Below, one piece after another: positions 18,093 through 26,256 of a DNA stretch of 64,000 nucleotides (position 1 is the first letter of the stretch; each line of letters opens with the position of its first letter). The stretch is from Pirellulaceae bacterium. Its GTDB lineage: Bacteria > Planctomycetota > Planctomycetia > Pirellulales > Pirellulaceae. A model generated the notes under the pieces. It was not told the origin of the DNA and made no database searches. It saw only the letters and a program-made list of their open reading frames with translations. The stretch lies in assembly GCA_019636385.1 (NCBI GenBank), contig JAHBXT010000001.1, positions 1,054,001 to 1,118,000 of the forward strand, written 5' to 3'. A program made the position numbers and the translations under genes.

Positions 18093-18386
18093 ATGGACTT
18101 TGATCGCAACCGTTACTTCATGGTCGGCATCTTGGTATTCCTGTTGGGAATGCAATTCCGCATGGTGGAATCTTTTGTTCTCAACGAAACCAGCACACGA
18201 GCGTTGGCTAGAATCGCCAAGGACACTCAACTGGCCAATACCGGCTATGGCACTCAGATGTATATGAACATGCATCCATCACCAATGAAGACCGTTAAAC
18301 CACCTGCCTGGTTAGGCTGGGCGATGCTGACGGTTGGCGGAGTAATATGCCTGCACGCGATGGTTCTTCCCAAGGCAAGGCATTGA
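18093..18386 (+). CDS. Small two-helix membrane protein, unknown function
   Basis: This is a 97-residue protein with a hydrophobic N-terminal helix (~9-27, YFMVGILVFLLGMQFRMVE), a periplasmic loop with YGTQMYMNMHPSPMKTVKPP, and a second helix near the C-terminus (~74-92, LGWAMLTVGGVICLHAMVLP). The loop is Met-rich. The ATG at 18093 follows GGCAGGAATTCC; the frame stays open upstream to 18027, but that part is not protein-like. No family was recognised. It precedes another small secreted protein on the same strand (44 bp). Confidence 0.6.
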   Translation: MDFDRNRYFMVGILVFLLGMQFRMVESFVLNETSTRALARIAKDTQLANTGYGTQMYMNMHPSPMKTVKPPAWLGWAMLTVGGVICLHAMVLPKARH

Positions 18387-18429
18387 GACGCCATAGAATA
18401 CTTGGTGCCTTGCAGCAGCGGAAAATATC

Positions 18430-18864
18430 ATGTCATACAACGCAGCCAGCCCTGGCATGAAACATTTATCAAGCCTACGAAGCCGGCATATGTCTGGCAA
18501 ACTGCTCCTAGCCTTTGGCGTGTCACTGAGCGCTTCTTATTACTTGTCTGCCAGCGACAGTTCCTCTGCACAACCATCCAAAGAAGTTCTCGCGACGCCC
18601 GCCGGCGCGGGGGAACTTGCTCGTGAGGGCTCACGCTTGAAGAATTCAGGCGTGATCTGTTTTGCCACGGGTGGACGCTTATCGGTTAAAGTGGCTGACC
18701 GGCAGCACAATCTTTTGGTGCTAGAAAACCTGGCCGCGCAGCGGATCTTGTCAGCGATTCTAGAAGACCCCAATGACCAGCACTGGGCGATCAGCGGCTT
18801 CATCACCGAGTTTCAAGGACGAAACTTCTTGTTTATCGAGCAGGCGGTGCGCCGGAAGAACTAG
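18430..18864 (+). CDS. Small secreted or anchored protein, unknown function
   Basis: This 144-residue protein has a positively charged head, a hydrophobic signal/anchor (~22-42, SGKLLLAFGVSLSASYYLSA) and a compact mature domain (~70-140). That domain includes GVICFATGGRLSVKVAD, NLLVLENLAAQRILSAI and HWAISGFITEFQGRNFLFIEQAV, a pattern of alternating strands and helices suggesting a small OB-like or beta-barrel fold. The start could also be at M10 or M21. It may be cotranscribed with the 97-residue membrane protein upstream. No function can be given. Confidence 0.55.
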   Translation: MSYNAASPGMKHLSSLRSRHMSGKLLLAFGVSLSASYYLSASDSSSAQPSKEVLATPAGAGELAREGSRLKNSGVICFATGGRLSVKVADRQHNLLVLENLAAQRILSAILEDPNDQHWAISGFITEFQGRNFLFIEQAVRRKN

Positions 18865-19062
18865 CGGGACTACTTAAGCAATTGCCTTGAGAACAATGGC
18901 CGGTCAGGTCGTTACAAGTAGACGTACCATCTGGAAGCTCAAGCCAACGACAGCTCAATGCGGCCAAACCCCAATCGGCCGCTAGAGTACTGGTCACACG
19001 GGAATGACGGCACCGTACCTGAGGCGGCCTAACCCCCGTCAGGCAGCCTGTCTCCACCATCC

Positions 19063-19338
19063 AAGGTTCCGAGGATACGTGCTCCCGTTCAAACGAAACG
19101 AGAAACAGTGTTGATCCACTTCGAAACCTCCAAAGACGACCAGACCGATCGCATCGTATCGGCGCTCGAACGACTCTACGTTGGCAAACCAGTCGGCTCG
19201 GTGGCGATTGGCAAAGCAGGCGAAATGCAACCCGCCCAAGCGCTCAAGTAGCTGCATCGAGCCAACGACACTGGCCCAGCGCCGCCGGTTCTCTCCGGTC
19301 CCAATGGAATCATAGGCGGCTGGTTCCCAGTGCAATCC
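19063..19338 (+). pseudogene. Decayed fragment related to the recombinase pseudogene at 41.6-43.0 kb
   Basis: Read in the frame of the GTG at 19108, this stretch encodes a segment (HFETS, QTDRI, RLYVGK, GSVAIG, LHRAND) that aligns without gaps to the - strand reading at about 42.79-42.95 kb, with 32 of 54 identical positions. The alignment continues on both sides (P-x-I-x-AP-x-QTK upstream; PVLSGPNGIIGG downstream, against PVMSGPDGIIRG). An in-frame TAG at 19249-19251 replaces the TAC (Tyr) of the other copy. No catalytic resolvase domain or zinc ribbon is found nearby, so only a fragment survives. The alignment was made by eye. Confidence 0.75.
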
Positions 19339-19853
19339 TGAGACCATCGAATGAGAAACCTACCCGAAGACCTTGGCCGGTTCTATGAAGACGGACCAAC
19401 TTGGCCGTAGACGCGCGAGCCGCACGATGCTGAGCGGGCGTACCGCGACGCGTTTCGCTTATCGGCCCACGAAGCCGCTCATTGGACGAGCATTGATAGC
19501 CACGCTGGCGGGCGTCGAGCCCGTGAAAGAGGATGCCGAAAATCAAACTTTCGGCGGTCGACGACTCGACAGACGATGGTGAGTCACAGTATGCGCAGGT
19601 TAACACACTGAGCCATTAACACAGCATCTGATTATTAAAATCGGAATTGTGTCATCTGGCGCTTTCTAAAATCCGGGGCGGCGGTGCGGTGAGTTGCCGC
19701 TCAGGGGCAATAGAGTTAAATTTGTAGTTGGGCGGCACCGTTAAGTGCTCTAGATTTCTTCTGATCTGGTCATTCCGGCGTCGGCTAGTCGCTGTAGGAT
19801 TTTTGCGCTGCCTGAATGCCATTCGTCTGTTACCTAAAGTTAGTTAGAGATCC
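19339..19853. other. Gap before ccoNO: short broken ORFs, presumed promoter region
   Basis: No intact gene was found. From 19351 a + strand reading MRNLPEDLGRFYEDGPTWP is stopped by TAG and continues (YRDAFRLSAHEAAHW) to about 19608, which may be more of the decayed element. The last 230 bp are AT-richer (TCTGATTATTAAAATCGG; GAGTTAAATTTGTAG) and should hold the cbb3 operon promoter. TTGCCG (19694) and TTAAAT (19716) are weak -35/-10 candidates with 16-bp spacing. No FNR box (TTGAT-N4-ATCAA) was seen. Confidence 0.4.
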
Positions 19854-22142
19854 ATGGACAAACGCCAATCAATCGCGGCGCCGGCACCGGCTACTCTGGA
19901 GAGTTTTACGTACGATGACGGCATCGTTCGGATGTTTGTGGCAGCCACGATTCTGTGGAGCGTCGTGGCCACGCTGGCAGGGCTGATCGTCGCGTTACTT
20001 TTAGTACTGCCCTGGCTGTCCGAAGGACTGCCCTGGATCAGTTTCGGGCGTCTGCGTCCGCTGCACACGAACGCAGCCATCTTTGCTTTCGGGGGTAATG
20101 CCATCTTTGCCGCCGTGTATTACAGCACACAACGGTTGTGCAAAGCGCGAATGTGGAGCGACCTGTTGAGCCGCCTGCACTTTTGGGGATGGCAATCCAT
20201 CATTGTGGCTGCCGCAGTCACGTTGCCGTTAGGGATTACGCAAGGCAAGGAATACGCCGAACTGGAGTGGCCCATCGACATCGCCATAGCCGTGGTATGG
20301 TTACTGATCTTCGGCGGCAACTTTTTGATGACGCTCATCCATCGTCGTGAACGTCACATGTATGTCGCTCTGTGGTTTTACATCGCCACCATTGTGACGG
20401 TAGCGTTGCTGCATGTCTTCAATAGCTTGGTTCTACCCTGGAGCCTCTGGGACAGCTATTCGGTGTATGCCGGTGTGCAGGATGCCTTCATGCAGTGGTG
20501 GTATGGTCACAACGCAGTGGCCTTCTTTTTGACCACACCGTTTCTGGGTTTGATGTACTACTTTCTGCCCAAAGCCGCCGAGCGGCCAGTTTTTAGTTAC
20601 AAACTAAGCATCATTCACTTTTGGTCGCTGGTCTTCATTTATATTTGGGCTGGCCCTCACCATCTGCACTATACGGCGCTGCCTGAGTGGGCCAGTACGT
20701 TGGGCATGTTGTTCAGCTTGATGCTGTGGATGCCTAGTTGGGGCGGCATGATCAACGGCTTGTTGACTCTGCGCGGAGCGTGGCACAAGGTAGCCGCCGA
20801 TCCGATTCTGAAGTTCTACGTGGTGGGCATTACCTTCTACGGTATGGCAACTTTCGAGGGACCGCTGCTGTCCATCAAGAGTGTCAATGCGCTCAGCCAC
20901 TACACCGATTGGACGATCGCGCATGTCCACTCGGGGGCCTTGGGGTGGAACGGTTTTATGACCTTCGGCATGGTGTACTGGCTGCTGCCACGGATATTTC
21001 AAACCAAACTGCACAGCCAAAAACTGATGGAACTACATTTCTGGATCGGAACGATCGGTATTCTGTTGTACGTCATTCCCATTTACGCTGCTGGTCTGAT
21101 GCAGGGTCTGATGTGGCGTGCTCTGGATCCCGAGACCGGCCAATTGATGTACCCGGATTTCGTGGAAACTACACAGCGCATTGTGCCGTTGTGGTGGATT
21201 CGAGTGATCGGCGGAAGCTTGTATGTGTTAGGCGCGCTGATGTTGGCCTACAACGCCTTGATGACTTGGCTGGCCCGTCCGGCGAAATACGAACAGCCCG
21301 TCCACACAGCTCCGGCGCTTACTGCCGAATATCAAGACCCTCCACCGCCGACCAGCGATTTGGTCGGGGCTCCAGTCGTCAACTGGGGTATTGCGCTGGA
21401 TGCCTGGAGTAAACTCGTTTGGCACCGTACTTGGGAACGGTTGCCGGTCAAGTTCACCGTCATGACCACCTTGGCGGTAGTGGCTGCTACTGCCTTTGAA
21501 ATGATTCCCACGTTCCTGATCCGCAGCAATGTTCCCACGATCGCAACCGTCAAACCCTATACGCCGTTGGAATTGGCGGGGCGCGAGATCTATATTTCGG
21601 AGGGTTGCTACAACTGCCATTCGCAACAGATTCGCCCGATGGTCGCAGAGACCAAGCGCAGCGGCGAGTACAGCAAGGCTGGAGAATTCATTTACGATCA
21701 TCCGTTCCAGTGGGGCAGTCGGCGCATCGGGCCGGATCTGGCCCGTGAAGGCGGACGCCAGAGTAGTTTCTGGCACTGGACGCACTTCGAGGATCCCGAT
21801 CAGGTATCGCGCGGCTCGGTCATGCCTAAGTATCTACACTTGACAGAGGATGATATCAATTACAGGAGTCTGCCCGCCATCGTGCGTACAGCGCACTTGT
21901 TGGGAGCCAACTATCCTGACGAGGTCCTGGAAGATTGTGAACAGTTAGCGCGACAGCAAGCCCTGCAAATCAATGCGGACATTGTCGCCCAAGGCGGCCC
22001 CGCCAGCGTCTATGACAAACAGGCAATTGCTGTAATCGCTTATTTGCAACGGTTGGGGACCGACCTGCATCGCGCCCCAGAACCTGCGGTTCCAGCCGCA
22101 CCCGTAGACAACTCGGCCTCTGAAGTCGCCCAATTGCCGTGA
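19854..22142 (+). CDS. ccoNO: cbb3 cytochrome oxidase subunits I and II as one fusion (CcoN-CcoO)
   Basis: This is the catalytic core of the high-affinity C-type heme-copper oxidase. Residues ~20-480 are CcoN, with twelve or so helices and His ligands in RPLHTNAAIFAFGG (~H70), WWYGHNAVAFFLTTPF (~H222), AGPHHLHYTALP (~270) and AHVHSGALGWNG (~359). Residues ~520-762 are CcoO: an anchoring helix (~530-550), then the mono-heme domain with C585-Y-N-C588-H589 followed by SQQIRPM, WGSRRIGPDLAREGG and SVMPKYLHL, where the Met of MPKY is the likely axial ligand. ccoN and ccoO are usually separate; a fused form is known in some bacteria, including planctomycetes and Bacteroidetes. The protein has 762 residues. 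ccoQ starts 36 bp downstream. Confidence 0.95.
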   Translation: MDKRQSIAAPAPATLESFTYDDGIVRMFVAATILWSVVATLAGLIVALLLVLPWLSEGLPWISFGRLRPLHTNAAIFAFGGNAIFAAVYYSTQRLCKARMWSDLLSRLHFWGWQSIIVAAAVTLPLGITQGKEYAELEWPIDIAIAVVWLLIFGGNFLMTLIHRRERHMYVALWFYIATIVTVALLHVFNSLVLPWSLWDSYSVYAGVQDAFMQWWYGHNAVAFFLTTPFLGLMYYFLPKAAERPVFSYKLSIIHFWSLVFIYIWAGPHHLHYTALPEWASTLGMLFSLMLWMPSWGGMINGLLTLRGAWHKVAADPILKFYVVGITFYGMATFEGPLLSIKSVNALSHYTDWTIAHVHSGALGWNGFMTFGMVYWLLPRIFQTKLHSQKLMELHFWIGTIGILLYVIPIYAAGLMQGLMWRALDPETGQLMYPDFVETTQRIVPLWWIRVIGGSLYVLGALMLAYNALMTWLARPAKYEQPVHTAPALTAEYQDPPPPTSDLVGAPVVNWGIALDAWSKLVWHRTWERLPVKFTVMTTLAVVAATAFEMIPTFLIRSNVPTIATVKPYTPLELAGREIYISEGCYNCHSQQIRPMVAETKRSGEYSKAGEFIYDHPFQWGSRRIGPDLAREGGRQSSFWHWTHFEDPDQVSRGSVMPKYLHLTEDDINYRSLPAIVRTAHLLGANYPDEVLEDCEQLARQQALQINADIVAQGGPASVYDKQAIAVIAYLQRLGTDLHRAPEPAVPAAPVDNSASEVAQLP

Positions 22143-22177
22143 CGACAGTGGTGAAACATTTCAGATTGGATCCATAA

Positions 22178-22363
22178 ATGGTGAAAGACGTCGTTAGTTG
22201 GCTGGACTACTCCGACTTGGCTCAAGCGGCCTTGCTGATGTTTGTGGTTACATTTGCGATGATCGTGTATAGCACCTTGCGACTCAGTCGCACCGCCGTC
22301 GATCGCTTTGCCTCAATACCGCTGGACGACGATGCTGTGAAGGATCCCCGCTATGGAAAATAA
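22178..22363 (+). CDS. ccoQ: cbb3 oxidase small subunit CcoQ-like
   Basis: This is a 61-residue single-helix membrane protein in the ccoQ position. The helix spans ~14-34 (AQAALLMFVVTFAMIVYSTL), followed by the polar tail expected of FixQ/CcoQ. In other bacteria CcoQ stabilises the interaction of CcoP with the CcoNO core. The sequence of such short proteins is poorly conserved, so the call rests on size, topology and position. Its last 11 bp overlap the start of ccoP, suggesting coupled translation. Confidence 0.8.
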   Translation: MVKDVVSWLDYSDLAQAALLMFVVTFAMIVYSTLRLSRTAVDRFASIPLDDDAVKDPRYGK

Positions 22364-22946
22364 TGCCTTGACCGATCATGCCTACGACGGCATTCAAGAG
22401 TACGACAATCCACTACCGGGCTGGTGGACCTACACGTTTGTAGCCACCATTGTCTTCAGTATTGGCTATGTGATGTGGTACCATACCGGAGCGCCGGGAC
22501 GCGATTTGGTGACTCTGTATGAAGTGGCTGATGCGGACAACACGCGACTGCAATTCGGGGCCATCGGTGATTTGACTGGCGACCAAGACACATTGATGAA
22601 GTTTGCTCATCGTGAAGATTGGCTGAAAGTGGGGGCCTCTGTTTTCAAAGCCAACTGTATTTCCTGCCATGGCCGCGACGGCGAGGGCAATGTTGGCCCC
22701 AATTTAACGGACGAAGCTTTTAAGTACATTCGCAAGCCAGAGGATGTGTACAAGGTTGTCTCCGAAGGAGCTGGCAAGGGGGCGATGCCCGCTTGGGGCA
22801 ACCGTTTGCATCCGAATGAAGTCGTGTTGGTGTCGAGTTACGTTATTTCGCTACGTGGCCAGAACCTGCCCGGCAAAGCCGCTGATGGTAATCCCATACC
22901 CGCCTGGCCCGCCCCGCCGCCTGAGGAGCCCGAAGCTGAACAATAA
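22353..22946 (+). CDS. ccoP: cbb3 oxidase subunit III (CcoP), mono-heme form
   Basis: CcoP delivers electrons from soluble or anchored cytochromes to CcoO. The N-terminus is typical (YDGIQEYDNPLPGWW, ~12-26), with one membrane helix (~27-46). One cytochrome c domain is present: C102-I-S-C105-H106-GRDGEGNVGPNL, with Met in KGAMPAWG (~148). Classical CcoP has two heme domains in ~290-310 residues; this 197-residue protein has only one and ends in a Pro-rich tail (PAWPAPPPEEPEAEQ). The ATG at 22353 overlaps the end of ccoQ. The shortfall may be made good by the di-heme lipoprotein encoded at the end of the operon (29077-30312). Confidence 0.93.
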   Translation: MENNALTDHAYDGIQEYDNPLPGWWTYTFVATIVFSIGYVMWYHTGAPGRDLVTLYEVADADNTRLQFGAIGDLTGDQDTLMKFAHREDWLKVGASVFKANCISCHGRDGEGNVGPNLTDEAFKYIRKPEDVYKVVSEGAGKGAMPAWGNRLHPNEVVLVSSYVISLRGQNLPGKAADGNPIPAWPAPPPEEPEAEQ

Positions 22947-22991
22947 TTTGTCCCATTTCATAGTTGGACCATAGTACTTGAGACAATTTCG

Positions 22992-24467
22992 ATGAACCGC
23001 TCAGGCCGTGAGGCCGATCATCCTCACGTGCACCATACTCAATCCGCCCTGGACCAGTCTACCCAGGCTGAGTGGATGCACGAAGCGCTGTTAGCAGCGC
23101 CAGAGCATGTGCTGTCAACTTTGGAGCATGACGGATCGCGTCGATGGATTTTCCCTAAGCTGGCCACTGGAACTTGGTGGCGACGGCGGAGAATCGTAGC
23201 CTATGTGCTGATGCTGGTGTTTGTGCTGATTCCACACTTGCAGATTGCTGAACGGCCACTGTTGCGTTTGGATATCGTCAGCCGAGAGTTCACCTTTTTC
23301 GGCCAGACTTTCTATCCCACCGATACGCTGCTATTGGCGTTGATGTTGTTGGCCGTTTTCCTGTCGATCGTTTTTATTACGGCAGTCACCGGGCGCGCCT
23401 GGTGTGGCTGGGCATGTCCGCAAACTGTCTATATGGAGTTTTTGTTTCGCCCCATCGATCGTTTGTTTGAAGGGACGCGAGGTAAAGGTGGACCTGCCAA
23501 GCGGAAGCTCTCGTTTCTGCTGGCCGTTGCCCGATTGGGCGTCTACGTGCTGCTGAGCATGTTTCTGGCTCACACCTTTCTGGCGTATTTCGTTGGACCG
23601 GAGAAATTATCACATTGGATTCTGCACAGCTCGCCGCTAGAGCATCCCACGGCGTTTGCCGTGATGGCCTTGACCACTGCATTGATGACCTTTGACTTCT
23701 ACTACTTTCGTGAGCAGACATGCCTGATCGCCTGCCCCTATGGTCGATTCCAGTCGGTCATGCTCGATCGTCAGTCGTTGATCGTGGCCTACGATTACAA
23801 TCGCGGCGAGCCGCGCGAAAAAGGTAAGCGGCGGGTTGGCGACGGCAAAGGGCATTGCGTCGACTGCCATCAATGTGTTGCCGTGTGCCCCACCGGCATT
23901 GACATCCGCAACGGCTTGCAGATGGAATGTGTCAATTGCACTCAGTGTATTGACGCATGTGATGCCGTAATGACTAAGGTCCATTTGCCCACTGGACTGA
24001 TTCGCTTTACATCTCAGGCTGCTCTGGAGAATAAAAAGAGGCGCGTGGTTCGAGCACGCACCATTATCTATCCTGTTTTGTTGGTTGCAGTAATCGCCGG
24101 GTTTGTGGTAGCACTTGGCATGACAAGCGGATTTACCGCCAATGTCCTGCGAGGTAAAGGTAATCCATTTAGCCTGACCCAGGATGGCATGATCATGAAC
24201 CGCTTTAGTCTGAGACTGACCAACCGTACTCAACTTGATCAGCAATATTCGGTCATTCCCGTTTCTCCCGCTGAAATGGTCGTGGGGACCGTCGACGACG
24301 ACCAGTTGACGATTGCAGCGCGTAAGCTTGGAACCATCGACCTGCGCATTACGTTCCCCAGTGGACTGACTCTGGGTCGCGGTAATGTTCCGGCGGTCGT
24401 GCGCATCGAAGACGCTTCGGGAACTCGACGCGAAGTAACTTTCAAACTTCTAGGCCCCAGAAGATAA
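22992..24467 (+). CDS. ccoG: cbb3 oxidase assembly iron-sulfur membrane protein CcoG
   Basis: CcoG (FixG/RdxA) takes part in cbb3 biogenesis, probably by reducing copper for the CuB site. The 491-residue protein has a cytoplasmic head, membrane helices at ~71-90, ~109-135, ~180-200, ~218-240 and ~355-378, and the conserved GRAWCGWACPQTVYMEFLF (~133-151). Two ferredoxin clusters are shown by CVDCHQCVAVCPTGIDIRNG (~292-311) and CVNCTQCIDACD (~315-326). The C-terminal ~100 residues form the Ig-like FixG domain (FSLRLTNRTQLDQQYSV). It lies 45 bp after ccoP and 8 bp before ccoH, as in the usual ccoGHIS order. Confidence 0.95.
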   Translation: MNRSGREADHPHVHHTQSALDQSTQAEWMHEALLAAPEHVLSTLEHDGSRRWIFPKLATGTWWRRRRIVAYVLMLVFVLIPHLQIAERPLLRLDIVSREFTFFGQTFYPTDTLLLALMLLAVFLSIVFITAVTGRAWCGWACPQTVYMEFLFRPIDRLFEGTRGKGGPAKRKLSFLLAVARLGVYVLLSMFLAHTFLAYFVGPEKLSHWILHSSPLEHPTAFAVMALTTALMTFDFYYFREQTCLIACPYGRFQSVMLDRQSLIVAYDYNRGEPREKGKRRVGDGKGHCVDCHQCVAVCPTGIDIRNGLQMECVNCTQCIDACDAVMTKVHLPTGLIRFTSQAALENKKRRVVRARTIIYPVLLVAVIAGFVVALGMTSGFTANVLRGKGNPFSLTQDGMIMNRFSLRLTNRTQLDQQYSVIPVSPAEMVVGTVDDDQLTIAARKLGTIDLRITFPSGLTLGRGNVPAVVRIEDASGTRREVTFKLLGPRR

Positions 24468-24475
24468 CGTAGCAC

Positions 24476-25048
24476 ATGAACTCAACCAGCATTTCAGCAC
24501 CGGCCCAATCTATTTCGCTGCCCGACACGGACGGACGGCAGCAGGAACGGCGCGCTCGCCGCTTTTGGGTCTCGGTAATCGTGGGCCTGTTGAGCCTCCA
24601 AGTTTTTGGAGCTGGAATAGCGATCTACCTGGCACTGAGCGACTCAACGGTGGCCATCATTCCCAATTATTATCAGGCTGGTCTGCAGTGGGACACGACT
24701 CGACAGCACTGGCAGAGGTTCGAGGATTTGGCATGGAGTATTGATACAGTTGTGTCGGCACATGATACGCAACTCCCGCGGCGCGTGATAACGCTTCGCG
24801 TTCGCGATGGCCATGGGCAACCTGTCTCGGACCAACGCATCACTGGCCAGGTCTTTCATCACGCTCGTGGAAACCAGGTCTATTGGCTGACGTTTGATCA
24901 AGCCGATGCTGGCGATTATGTCGCCATGGTCCCATTGACCCACAACGGTTTATGGCAATTTGATGTGGCAATAGAAGGCGACCAGGGCATCGCCGCCCAA
25001 CGCTGGACGGTCATGGTTCAGTCCGATGGAGTGGAGCAGCAAGAATGA
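24476..25048 (+). CDS. ccoH: FixH/CcoH-family cbb3 assembly protein
   Basis: CcoH is a membrane-anchored protein needed for stable cbb3 assembly. The 190-residue protein has one N-terminal helix (~31-55, VSVIVGLLSLQVFGAGIAIY), then the family feature of DSTVAIIPNYYQAGLQWD (Y-Y-x-x-G-L-x-W, ~57-74), and a beta-rich periplasmic domain to the end (HHARGNQVYWLTFDQADAG; LTHNGLWQFDVAIEGD). It starts 8 bp after ccoG. Its stop codon overlaps the ATG of a 50-residue open frame (ATGA). Confidence 0.9.
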   Translation: MNSTSISAPAQSISLPDTDGRQQERRARRFWVSVIVGLLSLQVFGAGIAIYLALSDSTVAIIPNYYQAGLQWDTTRQHWQRFEDLAWSIDTVVSAHDTQLPRRVITLRVRDGHGQPVSDQRITGQVFHHARGNQVYWLTFDQADAGDYVAMVPLTHNGLWQFDVAIEGDQGIAAQRWTVMVQSDGVEQQE

Positions 25049-25197
25049 GCAAGTTGCTGAGAGGTTTTGTAGCGGGTACGAGCGGGGAAATCGCAATCTT
25101 TACGACCTTCATCAACATATTGGGAATTACCTTTGGAACAGCGCCGGGGACTGGTTCGGCCACGCGCCGGCCCATCTTCGCTGTGAATGATTGTTAG
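25045..25197 (+). CDS. Possible 50-residue ORF coupled to ccoH by an ATGA overlap
   Basis: The ATG at 25045 overlaps the TGA of ccoH (ATGA), the same arrangement that joins the TauE-like gene to ccoI and ccoI to ccoS in this operon. The frame runs 50 codons to TAG at 25195-25197. The product would be basic at the N-terminus (MSKLLRGF) with a moderately hydrophobic middle (EIAIFTTFINILGITFG, ~15-31), so perhaps a short membrane peptide, and a polar C-terminus. No homologue was recognised. It could be non-coding; the coupling is the main argument for it. Confidence 0.35.
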   Translation: MSKLLRGFVAGTSGEIAIFTTFINILGITFGTAPGTGSATRRPIFAVNDC

Positions 25198-25248
25198 CGT
25201 AAACGGACCCAAAGCAACAACCTGTAATAACGTTTAGAACTCTAGACT

Positions 25249-26256
25249 ATGTGGATATTAGTTACCGCCGTGGTGACCGCCAGCGTGATGGGCAGTCTGC
25301 ACTGTGTTGGCATGTGTGGACCGCTGGCATTGTGGGTATCAGGTGGTGACCGCAATCGTCCGTCAGGCTTAGTCAGTTGGTGGCCAACCGGTTTGTATCA
25401 TGTGGGGCGCTGGGCCAGTTATGCAGGCGTCGGAGTTGTAGTTGGCGGAGTTGGACAATTATTGGATTGGAGTGGTGATAGTCGAGGCCTGGGACCGCTA
25501 GCGGCGCGCATCGCTGGTGGGCTGATGATCCTGGCCGGGCTGGTGGCGCTAGTTCGCTTTCTCATGCCTTACCTAAGAAACTGGTGGATGACTTGGATCG
25601 GCGCGCAGCGAACCAGCCAAGCCTCTGCGGCTATTGACGCGCCCAGGCTATCTTCGCCGAACACGGCGACACACCGCCTGGGCGACGGCAACCAGTTTAG
25701 CTACGCGGCGCCGCAGCCCTCACGCTTTACCGCCGGGCTGTTGCGATTAAGACCCATCATCTTTCAGCTTCCCTTACCGCTGCGCGGATTCGTGGTTGGA
25801 CTATTAACCGCATTGCTTCCCTGCGGATGGCTGTACCTGTTTGCCCTGCTGGCTGCCAGTACCGGTTCGTGGTGGTTGGCGGCCGTGGTGATGTCTGCTT
25901 TCTGGCTCGGTAGTGTTCCCGCACTGGTTGGATTGATTGCCGGCAGCCGTTTGTTGGTTGGCCCCATACGGCCGGTGATGCCGGTGCTGACGGGAGTATT
26001 GATGATCGTCGCCGGAGCTTATACCGTAGCGGGTCAGGGATTTGCAGCCATGAAGCATCCGCTGTCGGTCTCCAGTTCTTTAGTTAACGATTTACGATCG
26101 GGGCGAGCCATTGATACCCTCGATGCGCAGACGATTCGTGTTGGAATGCAAGAAATGGTTTCTGCGCCACTGCCATGTTGTCAGCCACAGCCCCAAGAAA
26201 CGAGGATTACAACGTCTCATGAGGTGTCTTCCACTGACCTGGAGCCAAGACCATGA
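25249..26256 (+). CDS. TauE/SafE-like (DsbD-type) membrane protein of the cbb3 assembly operon
   Basis: This is a six-helix-type membrane protein of the family annotated sulfite exporter TauE/SafE or DsbD_2, often found beside ccoGHIS and linked with copper or thiol supply for cbb3 assembly. The hallmark is MGSLHCVGMCGPLALW (~15-30), with the Cys pair in helix 1 and a second pseudo-repeat, VGLLTALLPCGWLYLFALLA (~183-202), with its own Pro-Cys. Helices also lie at ~52-72, ~85-105, ~209-229 and ~237-270. The mid-loop (~118-165) is polar and the C-terminus (~300-335) is soluble with a Cys pair (LPCCQPQ). The last ATGA overlaps the ccoI start. The transported substrate is not evident. Confidence 0.82.
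   Translation: MWILVTAVVTASVMGSLHCVGMCGPLALWVSGGDRNRPSGLVSWWPTGLYHVGRWASYAGVGVVVGGVGQLLDWSGDSRGLGPLAARIAGGLMILAGLVALVRFLMPYLRNWWMTWIGAQRTSQASAAIDAPRLSSPNTATHRLGDGNQFSYAAPQPSRFTAGLLRLRPIIFQLPLPLRGFVVGLLTALLPCGWLYLFALLAASTGSWWLAAVVMSAFWLGSVPALVGLIAGSRLLVGPIRPVMPVLTGVLMIVAGAYTVAGQGFAAMKHPLSVSSSLVNDLRSGRAIDTLDAQTIRVGMQEMVSAPLPCCQPQPQETRITTSHEVSSTDLEPRP

Noticed and set aside
19854..22142. A split into separate ccoN and ccoO genes
   Set aside because: No stop codon or credible internal start separates the two domains; the frame is continuous over 762 codons.
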